From Acidobacteriaceae bacterium (GTDB lineage Bacteria > Acidobacteriota > Terriglobia > Terriglobales > Acidobacteriaceae): a stretch of 42,061 nt of DNA. Made by a program: the position numbers and the translations under genes. The DNA lies in NCBI GenBank assembly GCA_025462785.1, contig JAOAPG010000130.1, positions 1 through 42,061 on the forward strand, given 5' to 3'. Under the pieces are notes generated by a model. The model searched no databases. It worked only from the letters and a program-made list of their open reading frames with translations, and was not told the origin of the DNA. This document shows, in pieces, positions 35,069 through 42,061 of this stretch (positions within the stretch are counted from its first letter, which is position 1; the number at the start of each line of letters is the position of its first letter).

Positions 35069-35917
35069 TCACGCCGCCTTGGTCACAGCGCTCTCGTGCG
35101 CCTCGAGCACTCTCACTTCACGGTGGTGGAATTTCAGGGCGAAAAAAGGCATCTTGAACATCTTTAGTGTTCGCGTGAACCTTCGCCTCGGTTCGCTAAT
35201 CAATCGGAACAGCCATTCCGCTCCCGCGGTTTGAACCCACTTGGGCGCGCGCCTCTTGGTCCCGGAAACAAAGTCCAGAGTCCCGCCCATACCGTAAGCG
35301 CAGCGGACTCCCAGCCTCAAAAGGGAATCGGCATTCTGCGCTACCCACATCTCCTGCTTGACTGGGCCGAAACAGACAACGAGGTGCGCGGGGCGAAAAC
35401 GCGCGATTCTTTTCAGGATCGCGTCGTTCCATTCTTGATGGTGAATGCTTGAACAAAAAGCAGGAGCGTATCCCTCGATCAGCAAACCAGAGCAGCGTGC
35501 CTTCAAAATCTGGACTGCCTTGCGGTTACAAGCTTCTTCAGCGCCAAGCAAGAAGAGCCGTTCACCATGTTTCATCGCGTGGTCTGCCAGGTCATAAATG
35601 AAATCAGAGCCGGATAGTTTCTCTAAGTTTCGTCCGGCGTAAAACAGTGAACACAACAGCTGAAGAATCCGCCCATCGATCGTGTTAATGGTCTGATTCA
35701 AGATTGTCTGGAATGCCGCATTCTCGTGCGCATACACGAAGATTTCGCTATTCACCGTCACGATTTGCCTCAGCTGGAAGCTGCTACTCGATAGCAGCTG
35801 ATCAACGGGCATCGAATAGAGCAATACCTTTCCCAGCCGCACCGCACACGCATGATTGGCGGAACTGGAAGGAGTAGCCCGAACGGTTCTCTGTTTAGGA
35901 GATAACACCAGCTTCAA
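35069..35917 (-). CDS. WecG/TagA/CpsF family glycosyltransferase
   Basis: The protein has 282 residues. Its ATG overlaps the TGA of the preceding GT4 gene (ATGA), so translation is coupled. The family core spans about 50-245: TVNSEIFVYA (catalytic-site Thr/Asn region), NTIDGR (the Asp used as base in TagA), ERLFLLGAEE, LVVCFGPVKQEMWVAQN and MGGTLDFVSGTKRRAPKW. Enzymes of this family transfer ManNAc or ManNAcA-like sugars to lipid-linked acceptors at the inner face of the membrane. The Arg-rich C-terminal tail (EPRRRFTRTLK) fits membrane association. Confidence 0.92.
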   Translation of the reverse strand: MKLVLSPKQRTVRATPSSSANHACAVRLGKVLLYSMPVDQLLSSSSFQLRQIVTVNSEIFVYAHENAAFQTILNQTINTIDGRILQLLCSLFYAGRNLEKLSGSDFIYDLADHAMKHGERLFLLGAEEACNRKAVQILKARCSGLLIEGYAPAFCSSIHHQEWNDAILKRIARFRPAHLVVCFGPVKQEMWVAQNADSLLRLGVRCAYGMGGTLDFVSGTKRRAPKWVQTAGAEWLFRLISEPRRRFTRTLKMFKMPFFALKFHHREVRVLEAHESAVTKAA

Positions 35918-37185
35918 TCGGTGTGAAGTTGCTCGTTCACGAATGCCTCAGCGCACTTGCTCGAGCTGCGAACTGCAATATGATTCGCAGACCCATCGTG
36001 GCGACGAGTTGCGCGGCTCTTCTCGATCACCTGCTTGAAAATGGTCTCAAGGGATGAATAGCGAAAGCGAAGATCGTATTGATGTTCAGCCACGGCTCTT
36101 GCCTGTCTCCCCATCGTCGCGATCTCGACAGGATGCTCATACAACCAGCGCACGCTGGCCGCTAAATCGCCCACATTCTGCGCTTCGACTAGCAATCCCG
36201 TTTGTTGGTGCCGAATGATGTGCGGCAGGGCACCAATGTTGGAGGCCACCACGGGCTTGCCGCTTGCGAATGCCTCCAGGACAACTATGGGGAAGTTCTC
36301 GTAGCAATGTGACGCGACGATAGTGAAGAGGCTGTTTCGAAGGTAGTCTTTCTTTTCCTGCCCGTTTTTGAAGCCTACGAGCTCGATATTAGAGAGCCCG
36401 TTGCGGTGGATATACTCGCGTAATTCACCCTCGGCGTCTCCGCTCCCCACAATTTTCAACGGAACATGCGGAAGCTGTTTGAAAGCCGCGGCGACCGTGA
36501 GCACACCTTTGTCACGGTACAGACCGCCGAGGTACAAAACGTATTGACCTTTACCGAACTGTGGAGCGTAGGCGGAGGTATCGAGGTGGTTCGGGCAAAT
36601 ATAGATTCGGTCTTCCGGTATTCCCGACTCCAGCAACAAGGATCTCGCAAACTCGGTCAGGCAGATATAACCACCGATCTTGCCCATCAACCCCAGCCGC
36701 CGGTTCAGGTACAGTGATGCGGCATACAAGCCACTGTAGGCGGCACTGTCGCGGAAACAGCGCTTGCGCACCGCTCCCCAGTAGTTTCCAAGCTTGCAGG
36801 ATTCACAAATTTGATTGTTGATGTAGAAGCGCGAATTCGCACACCACAGGCGAAAGTCGTGAATGATATGAACACTGGGGATACCCAGTTGATGGAGTAC
36901 GTGGTACAGCGATGGCGAGATGAGGGGAAATACGTTATGCACATACGCCACGTCAGGGCGAAAATGCCGCGCCAACTCCGTAATCTCACGGACCGTACGT
37001 CGCGAGTACAGGGCATCAACCCCCAACGTCACGCGTTCCCACCGCCCGGCGGAGTCGATCTCGCCACTATGCCGCGTATAGCTGAGCACAGGGCCGTGTT
37101 CTGCCAGGAGGCGCTCGTCTGCTTGAGCCACGCCGTCTGATCCGCCATACTGTTGGAACTGGTTATGAACGCAGAGAATGTGCAT
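35914..37185 (-). CDS. GT4-family (GT-B fold) glycosyltransferase
   Basis: The protein has 423 residues. The N-terminal domain begins HILCVHNQFQQYGGSDGVA, and the C-terminal nucleotide-sugar domain has VLYLGGLYRDKGVLTVAAAF near residue 215, VGSGDAEGELREYI near 250 and the E-x7-E motif ENFPIVVLEAFASGKPVVAS near 298. A Cys-containing insert (NNQICESCKLGNYWG) near residue 125 matches a subgroup of exopolysaccharide glycosyltransferases. It transfers a sugar from a nucleotide sugar with retention; donor and acceptor are unknown. It is followed by the coupled WecG/TagA-like gene and preceded by a sulfotransferase gene 14 bases away. Confidence 0.93.
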   Translation of the reverse strand: MHILCVHNQFQQYGGSDGVAQADERLLAEHGPVLSYTRHSGEIDSAGRWERVTLGVDALYSRRTVREITELARHFRPDVAYVHNVFPLISPSLYHVLHQLGIPSVHIIHDFRLWCANSRFYINNQICESCKLGNYWGAVRKRCFRDSAAYSGLYAASLYLNRRLGLMGKIGGYICLTEFARSLLLESGIPEDRIYICPNHLDTSAYAPQFGKGQYVLYLGGLYRDKGVLTVAAAFKQLPHVPLKIVGSGDAEGELREYIHRNGLSNIELVGFKNGQEKKDYLRNSLFTIVASHCYENFPIVVLEAFASGKPVVASNIGALPHIIRHQQTGLLVEAQNVGDLAASVRWLYEHPVEIATMGRQARAVAEHQYDLRFRYSSLETIFKQVIEKSRATRRHDGSANHIAVRSSSKCAEAFVNEQLHTD

Positions 37186-37199
37186 GGGACGTGAATCGG

Positions 37200-38267
37200 C
37201 TACAACGCTTTATCGTCTGTTTGCTTTTGTGTCGCCCGGTAAAGTACGTACTGTCTGTCGCCATATTTCAGAAAACGATATGCCTGCCAAACGGAAATCG
37301 GCGAAATCGAATACGCAACTCGCGGCACCTCGTCGATGATCCGCAACATCCCGACCAGGAGGCGGTCCGTAAATCGCTCCCAGGCTCCCGCTTTAGGACT
37401 CCTGCATTCGGAAAGGCGTTGACAGAGAAGCCACTCGCAATCATCAGCTTTCCAAAGAGCTTTGTAGCGCCGGATTTTATGTGCGAGCCGCGGCGGAAGT
37501 GCTCCGGGGCGCTTCTGCAGAGAGACGATCTTGCTGCCGTGGGCCATGGCGTGGTGAGCGCCATCGAAGAGTGCGGAGCGATCTACTCCATCGAGGACAG
37601 TGATTGCCGGGACAAATGGGATTTGCAGGAACTCGCAAATGCCGTTCATTGTGGTGGTTGTTTTCTCCACGAGGTCCTGATAATGGATTTGGTGGACGGG
37701 AACCCCGGAGTCTCTAAGCGTGTCACATTGATTTTTCAAGATCTCGCACGCCAATATTGCCCGAAGAGTCATTCCTGGCCGGGAAAACCAGCTGGAGTGG
37801 GGGGCGGCCTCCATGACACTCCGACAAATCTCCTCCGGATCGCGCCAAATTACGATGAAGCGTGCATTGGGAAATTCGCGAGCCAAATAGACCAGCCGGT
37901 CATAGTACGATGGCGACTTACAACCCCATATGTGTGCGCCCTTTCTTCGGGCGTATTCTCGGCCGGCGACCTCGGCGGCCTCGGCCAGAGTAGTAAGCGG
38001 CACTGCGATGCGCTGTGGATCAAGATGGTGTCGGCTCACCGCTGAGTTCCAATATTCCCACTTCTCAACCCACTTTTTCCGGCTATAGCTGATTGCAAAC
38101 ATGGGCCACAGCACCGGGAGGTCGCCTTCATAGAACAGCGCAATCTCGGGATGCTGATTCAGAAGCAGCTGCAATAGCGTAGTGCCGGAGCGCCACACGC
38201 CAACAACGAACAGCGGCAACCCACAACGACGATCAGCAGTACAGATCTGCCCTGGTAGAACACTCAC
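37200..38267 (-). CDS. Sulfotransferase family protein
   Basis: The protein has 355 residues. The frame is open to 38495, but the GTG at 38267 is the likely start: it has a strong GGAGGAG site 9 bases upstream and lies four bases after the stop of the O-antigen-ligase gene, whereas the longer version would overlap that gene by 224 bases. The PAPS 5' loop is VGVWRSGTTLLQLLLNQHP near residue 18, and the 3'-phosphate motif is FIVIWRDPEEICRSVMEA near 130. It belongs to the broader sulfotransferase-3-like group that modifies carbohydrates. It probably sulfates a sugar of the polymer repeat unit in the cytoplasm. Confidence 0.88.
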   Translation of the reverse strand: MSVLPGQICTADRRCGLPLFVVGVWRSGTTLLQLLLNQHPEIALFYEGDLPVLWPMFAISYSRKKWVEKWEYWNSAVSRHHLDPQRIAVPLTTLAEAAEVAGREYARRKGAHIWGCKSPSYYDRLVYLAREFPNARFIVIWRDPEEICRSVMEAAPHSSWFSRPGMTLRAILACEILKNQCDTLRDSGVPVHQIHYQDLVEKTTTTMNGICEFLQIPFVPAITVLDGVDRSALFDGAHHAMAHGSKIVSLQKRPGALPPRLAHKIRRYKALWKADDCEWLLCQRLSECRSPKAGAWERFTDRLLVGMLRIIDEVPRVAYSISPISVWQAYRFLKYGDRQYVLYRATQKQTDDKAL

Positions 38268-38271
38268 AAGC

Positions 38272-39828
38272 CTAAACTCCTCCGGGTGAACGCAATGCTC
38301 CCGGCATAAGCTGCGGAATAAGCTGTACGTGGCCAGGTGTGCGCGCTGGTTCGCCGCCGCAGCCTTGTGCCGCGAACTCAGCCAATTTCTCGCCCACGAT
38401 GACGAGGGCCAGCAATGCCATGAACGGCGGCCGAGCTCGTCCCCCGAAACTCGCATTGAAAAAGCCGTTGAGTAAAAAGCTCGCGTACAGCGCAAGGCAT
38501 CCGGCGGCGATCTGATGAATGAAGTCTGTGGCCGGAATGCGGCGGAGCACGCGCAGGAGATTTCTGAGGATTACGTAATTGATGATGATGATAAGCGCCA
38601 AGCCAACCAGACCATTGTTATACAACACCTCAAGGAAAGCGTTGTGCAGGTGTGGGGCTCCCCATTCAACTGCGTTTACCTGCATAGCGATAAACGTAGA
38701 GGCCAGATAACCATGACCCAGGATTGGCGCCCGCCAAATCGCTGGAAGAACAGCGTTCCACAGCAGCGTTCGGCCACTCAGGGTCGCCATGCCCTGGTCG
38801 CTCTGCCCGTAATGTTGCAGGTAACCAGATAACGGGGTAAACACCGCGAGGACGAATGCCAGCATACTGGCAGCTGCGAAATACCCGAGTGCTGCGCCGA
38901 CGCCGCGGCGCACAAGGAAGAAGAGACCCCCAGCAAGTATCCCTGCAACGATGGCGGCTTTGCCTCCGGCGATGATCATGACCACGAATGCTGCGCCGCC
39001 CAGGATCATGGTCGTGAGGCGAACGCCGGCACCTTGGCTTCGGGAGTACGAGAGCGGGGCGAGCAGCATCAGGGTTCCGGCATCTCCTGACAGGCCATCT
39101 GGGTTCACAAGGCTACCCAGACGCCCTTCCGCGTCGAAAGCGGAGCCGGTGATACTTCCTAAAACTATGGGTACAATCACAATGATTGCGAACGCCCAAA
39201 AGTTGAATCGAAGAAAAGAAGCGATGTCTTGAGCATCCCGTATCTGAAGCGAGCACAATAAAAGCAACAAGATTACGAGAGCGAGCTTGAACACCCATGC
39301 GACTCCGAACAGCGGCCGAGGTGCATACGCGCATGACAGGAGGCAGATGAGCGCGAAAAACGTAAGCCATCTGTATTCGCCTGTGAATAATCGGCGCCAG
39401 CTATCAGCCGCAGTAGCAAACAGAATCAGCACGGCGACAAAGCACAGGATCCAACAGATGGCCTCGGCGTAAGCGGTCGTGGGAAAATTCCCTTCGAAAG
39501 CGGCCTCGTTGGCGTAAATGTCCTCGCGAAAGAAAATTCTTTGCGAAATCAACAGCAACAACCAAATGGCGAAAACCGCTCTGGGATGATGCCCAGGGGA
39601 GCGGAAGGCCGCTGCCAGGGAGAAGACCAGCAGGGCGGCGATACCGAGCACGCGTACCCCGTCCCAGATCAACGAGCTTGCGGCTGACGTGAGGATCGCT
39701 GCGGTACCCACCGAAACTGCGCCCAGGAATAGCACTGCAACAAGGTTGCGGCCAACCTGGAGAATCGCGCTCGAGCGGATGCTGTTTTGCATCAGCGGCT
39801 GTGACGGCGCACTGTCTTGGATTGCCAT
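38272..39828 (-). CDS. O-antigen ligase/polymerase-like membrane protein (Wzy/WaaL family)
   Basis: The protein has 518 residues with about 11-12 membrane helices. A large periplasmic segment near 330-420 carries the family signature GHGYLASTFIAMQVNAVEWG followed by HNAFLEVLYNNGLVGLAL (the H-x3-E-L-x-N-G-G-like motif). The family polymerises or ligates lipid-linked glycans at the outer face of the inner membrane. It is the polymerase candidate for the locus. The start ATG at 39828 lies 273 bases after the methyltransferase gene, across the flippase-remnant repeat. Confidence 0.92.
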   Translation of the reverse strand: MAIQDSAPSQPLMQNSIRSSAILQVGRNLVAVLFLGAVSVGTAAILTSAASSLIWDGVRVLGIAALLVFSLAAAFRSPGHHPRAVFAIWLLLLISQRIFFREDIYANEAAFEGNFPTTAYAEAICWILCFVAVLILFATAADSWRRLFTGEYRWLTFFALICLLSCAYAPRPLFGVAWVFKLALVILLLLLCSLQIRDAQDIASFLRFNFWAFAIIVIVPIVLGSITGSAFDAEGRLGSLVNPDGLSGDAGTLMLLAPLSYSRSQGAGVRLTTMILGGAAFVVMIIAGGKAAIVAGILAGGLFFLVRRGVGAALGYFAAASMLAFVLAVFTPLSGYLQHYGQSDQGMATLSGRTLLWNAVLPAIWRAPILGHGYLASTFIAMQVNAVEWGAPHLHNAFLEVLYNNGLVGLALIIIINYVILRNLLRVLRRIPATDFIHQIAAGCLALYASFLLNGFFNASFGGRARPPFMALLALVIVGEKLAEFAAQGCGGEPARTPGHVQLIPQLMPGALRSPGGV

Positions 39829-39920
39829 GTTTGACTTCTAGTACTGATATGCAGCTCGCTCGCTGCGGCAGGTCACGCTGCGTCGCGTTGGGGGTTCGCT
39901 GTTAGAATAGGCGCTCGCCG

Positions 39921-40080
39921 GGGCGAAAGGATCGGTTCGCCTGTCGTGACGCGGGTGCCACTATTGCGTCGCAGTAACCACAGTTGCGATCAGATAACTA
40001 GCCAAGTTCGCCAGCGGCATTGCCGATATCAAGCCAACAATATCGAAGTGTTTTGCTGAAGGGACACCAATCGCCAGGAA
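39921..40080 (-). pseudogene. Remnant of a flippase gene (copy A of a direct repeat)
   Basis: On the minus strand this stretch reads FLAIGVPSAKHFDIVGLISA, then PLANLASYLIA, matching LLVGIPSAKRFGIAGLVSA and LAELASYLIA in the intact flippase gene at 40951. An extra T at about 39995 breaks the frame and leads to a stop. Bases 39941-40005 match 41058-41121 in all but that one inserted base, while 40006-40080 match at only about three quarters of positions. It is a non-functional 3' fragment of a second flippase copy. Confidence 0.82.
39921..40080. repeat. Direct repeat copy A flanking the methyltransferase gene
   Basis: About 160 bp, same orientation as copy B at 41039-41196. The central 64 nt are identical apart from a one-base insertion; the outer part is about 75% identical. 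Confidence 0.85.
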
Positions 40081-40101
40081 GCTGCCGCTTGTTGCGGAAA
40101 A

Positions 40102-40917
40102 TTAACTCCTGGCAAGAGCAATATAGACATGCCCGGTGGAGCGCAGTACTGGCCAATTTCTATTGGCGAGGCACTGAAGACTACGATGTATCTTCAATCC
40201 GAGCGAATCTGAAAACAATTTCTTATTGAAGAATGAAAAAGGTCCAAATCCGAAAGTCATTCTCCTAATGATGCTAAAACCAGCTCCGCGGAGAGCTGAG
40301 TCAAGCTGATGGTTTGTACGTAAGTGATAGCATGATGATCTCCGAAGCCCCAAGCGCCGCAACATCCCCCTAGCTAAGGCCCTTGGAATTGAGAACATCG
40401 GATTCCAGCGCGGATCCAGAACAAAGTGTAAGCTCCAAGTATTGTCGCCTGTGATGATGACGGACCCGCCCGGTTTCAGAACGCGTCGAATCTCGCTTAT
40501 TGGGCGGTCCAGCGAGTCCAGCCACTCTGTGACGCCTACCACGATCGATAAATCAAAGGAGTTGTCTGCAAACCCAAGATAGCGGATGTCACAGATAGTA
40601 TTTCGAATGCGGTTACCTAGGTTCGACTCTGCAGCCAGCTGGCGGGCCATTGAAATCATAGTCGGAACGGTATCAATGGCGTGCACGAGATATCCTCGCT
40701 CTGCTAGCGCAAGTGAGATAAGGCCAGGCCCGCAACCTACGTCCAGTACCCGAGCTCCTGGCCGCAAACCAAGTTCATCGATCGTTGAGAGCACTATGTT
40801 CCTTCGCTCTTGATAAAGAATGGAATACAGGTTATTTCGGCCATATATCTGTTTCCAGTGCGATGCTGTCGACCCGAAATGGGCATTGACAACCTTCTGA
40901 TGTTCATTGCCCGCCAT
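40102..40917 (-). CDS. Class I SAM-dependent methyltransferase (paralogue of 17274-18113)
   Basis: The protein has 271 residues. Motif I is VLDVGCGPGLISLALAERGY, followed by HAIDTVPTMISMA; the motif IV region is LSIVVGVTEWLDSLDRPISE and the post-motif is RVLKPGGSVIITGDN. The C-terminal MTFGFGPFSFFNKKLFSDSL and the ending RSTGHVYIALA match the methyltransferase of the sulfolactate unit over the full length, so the two probably act on like substrates. The gene looks more AT-rich than its neighbours and lies between two copies of a flippase 3' segment, which suggests that it arrived by transfer or a duplication event. It starts 33 bases after the flippase stop. Confidence 0.87.
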   Translation of the reverse strand: MAGNEHQKVVNAHFGSTASHWKQIYGRNNLYSILYQERRNIVLSTIDELGLRPGARVLDVGCGPGLISLALAERGYLVHAIDTVPTMISMARQLAAESNLGNRIRNTICDIRYLGFADNSFDLSIVVGVTEWLDSLDRPISEIRRVLKPGGSVIITGDNTWSLHFVLDPRWNPMFSIPRALARGMLRRLGLRRSSCYHLRTNHQLDSALRGAGFSIIRRMTFGFGPFSFFNKKLFSDSLGLKIHRSLQCLANRNWPVLRSTGHVYIALARS

Positions 40918-40950
40918 GCCATCGACACCGCCGCTGGAAAGCTGTTCCGT

Positions 40951-42061
40951 CTACAAAATAATTTTAGTCGAGCAGCGTGTCGGTAGCGGCAATTCAGGCG
41001 ACGTCGCGTGGTTTGCTGCTGGGATACGCGCTAACTGCGGCGAAAGGACCGGTTCGGCTGTCGTGACGCGGGTGCCACTATTGCGTCGCAGTAACCACAG
41101 TGCGATCAGATAACTAGCCAACTCCGCCAGCGCCATTGCCGAAACCAGCCCCGCAATCCCGAAACGTTTTGCCGAAGGGATACCAACCAGAAGGAAAAGA
41201 ATCGCTGGCGCCAGACTGGAGTGGAAGACGCAGTGCGGCAAGTTCATCGCTCGAAGAGAAAGCTTGGGTCCACAACCGGCAGCCCAGATGATGGACTCGA
41301 CCGCAAACAGCGGAAGTAAGCCCCGCACGCCCATGTACTTGCCCCCGTACACCAACCGGAACGCCGTGCTACCGGCACACATGACGAGTATCCAGTAGGC
41401 TACTGCTCCCGAGAGAAACAGAGCAGTTATGCGATTCGAACCGACTGGGGAACCGCTTTGTTCGCGTCGGGAGGCGTAGGGAAGTATGAGGCCCGCCAAG
41501 GGCAGTAACGTCTGATTGAAGGGAGCGGCGAAGTTCATGAGGGCCTTTAGTGCACCTACCTGTGACATTCCAGCAAATGCACTCAGGATCGGATAACACG
41601 CGTATGCAGTCACCCAACCCAACATTGCGCTCGCAACCGCCCATCGTCCGTACTCCCAGTGTCGGTGCCAGGTTTCCCGAACCTTGAAGAACTCTTGCCC
41701 GCGCTCCAGCACAAGGGTTGCGCGCCAGAGGAGGAAACAGCTGCTTCCCAGCGCTGCGGCTCCCATGAGAATGAATCCCAGGAAGGGAGTCATCCTGGAC
41801 CGCAACATCAGCAGCCCGCCGAGCAATAATAGAAAATAGAGGGTTGCGCCGAGTGCCACCGGCTCGGGCGAGACGCGCACGTAAAAAATGCGGCGTGCAA
41901 GATGGAACAGTAGGAGACATGGGACAGCGAGACTGAGCCCAGCAAGCGCTGCGGACAATTCCGCGTAATGCAGCTTTAGAGCGACGAGCGCCGCAACACC
42001 CAGCGTCGCGCTGACCGTGCCTGAGATTGACGCATGTACGATGAATAAACTTTTGAGGTAG
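40951..42061 (-). CDS. Wzx-like polysaccharide flippase (MOP superfamily), partial
   Basis: The gene runs off the right edge; 370 codons are present and the N-terminus is missing. A TTG inside the frame (41958) is not the start, because the reading frame stays open and membrane-like to the edge (SLFIVHASISGTVSATLGVA). At least eight hydrophobic helices are seen (LSLAVPCLLLFHLA, LYFLLLLGGLLML, FILMGAAALGSSCFLLW, ALFLSGAVAYWILVM and others), with the loop block SAFAGMSQVGALKALMNFAAPF and the YGGKYMGVRGLLPLFA segment typical of polysaccharide exporters. It would flip the lipid-linked repeat unit to the periplasm. The last about 40 residues are hydrophilic. Confidence 0.85.
   Translation of the reverse strand, partial: YLKSLFIVHASISGTVSATLGVAALVALKLHYAELSAALAGLSLAVPCLLLFHLARRIFYVRVSPEPVALGATLYFLLLLGGLLMLRSRMTPFLGFILMGAAALGSSCFLLWRATLVLERGQEFFKVRETWHRHWEYGRWAVASAMLGWVTAYACYPILSAFAGMSQVGALKALMNFAAPFNQTLLPLAGLILPYASRREQSGSPVGSNRITALFLSGAVAYWILVMCAGSTAFRLVYGGKYMGVRGLLPLFAVESIIWAAGCGPKLSLRAMNLPHCVFHSSLAPAILFLLVGIPSAKRFGIAGLVSAMALAELASYLIALWLLRRNSGTRVTTAEPVLSPQLARIPAANHATSPELPLPTRCSTKIIL
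41039..41196. repeat. Direct repeat copy B (inside the flippase gene)
   Basis: The intact partner of copy A. It encodes the VGIPSAKRFGIAGL to RRNSGTRVTTAEP part of the flippase C-terminus. The two copies enclose the methyltransferase gene and about 120 bp at the flippase 3' end. Confidence 0.85.

Noticed and set aside
38268..38495. Longer sulfotransferase starting at 38495
   Set aside because: It would overlap the O-antigen-ligase gene by 224 bases, while a GTG with a strong GGAGGAG site sits right after that gene's stop.
1..42061. tRNA, rRNA, CRISPR array, riboswitch or intact insertion sequence
   Set aside because: Reading both strands, I saw no cloverleaf-like segment, regular spaced repeats, transposase motifs or terminal inverted repeats that I could support.

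Overview
The window most likely comes from an acidobacterium (Acidobacteriota, Koribacter-like lineage). This is inferred from gene content, not from a marker gene: a winged-helix/TolB-N/TPR membrane regulator, a carboxypeptidase-regulatory-like outer-surface protein, tandem vanadium-haloperoxidase-like secreted proteins, an HAF-repeat protein and many secreted proteins, in moderately GC-rich DNA. I found no rRNA, tRNA, CRISPR array or intact insertion sequence.

Left part (1-10.3 kb): accessory genes. Two tandem haloperoxidase-like genes (the first cut by the window edge) lie divergent from a CadC-like regulator. Behind the regulator is a 190-bp frameshifted remnant of a second regulator of the same type. 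Then come a class I methyltransferase, two tiny Cys-rich proteins, a carboxypeptidase-regulatory-like surface protein and a phospholipase C/acid phosphatase-like lipoprotein.

Middle (18.1 down to 10.7 kb, minus strand): a compact six-gene unit closed by a clear Rho-independent terminator. In transcription order: methyltransferase, LarA-like (nickel-pincer hydroxyacid racemase) protein, phosphosulfolactate synthase (ComA family), 2-phosphosulfolactate phosphatase (ComB family), ATP-grasp ligase, and a double-module ExeA-like AAA ATPase. Taken together these predict synthesis of 3-sulfolactate from PEP and sulfite, possible inversion of its hydroxyl carbon, and ATP-driven attachment of the acid to a partner. 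I know of no described pathway with this gene set, and it is the best candidate for an undescribed system here.

Right part (42.1 down to 19.9 kb, minus strand): a long same-direction array that looks like a locus for a decorated extracellular polysaccharide. It holds a flippase (cut by the edge), a methyltransferase paralogous to the one in the sulfolactate unit, an O-antigen-ligase-like polymerase, a sulfotransferase, a GT4 and a WecG/TagA glycosyltransferase, a secreted clan GH-A hydrolase, a NodB-type deacetylase, an adenylation-carrier didomain, a GNAT-like transferase, a cytochrome P450, a second sulfotransferase, a decayed GH-A pseudogene, a small lipoprotein, a galactose-oxidase-like copper enzyme, an HAF-repeat protein, a secreted protein of unknown function and an MBL-fold hydrolase. 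A third GH-A gene faces this array on the plus strand, and its terminator lies inside the MBL gene. The adenylation-carrier/P450 pair resembles modules that hydroxylate a carrier-bound amino acid, so the polymer or a co-made small molecule may carry modified aminoacyl groups as well as sulfate. Paralogous methyltransferases and GH-A hydrolases link the two minus-strand units.
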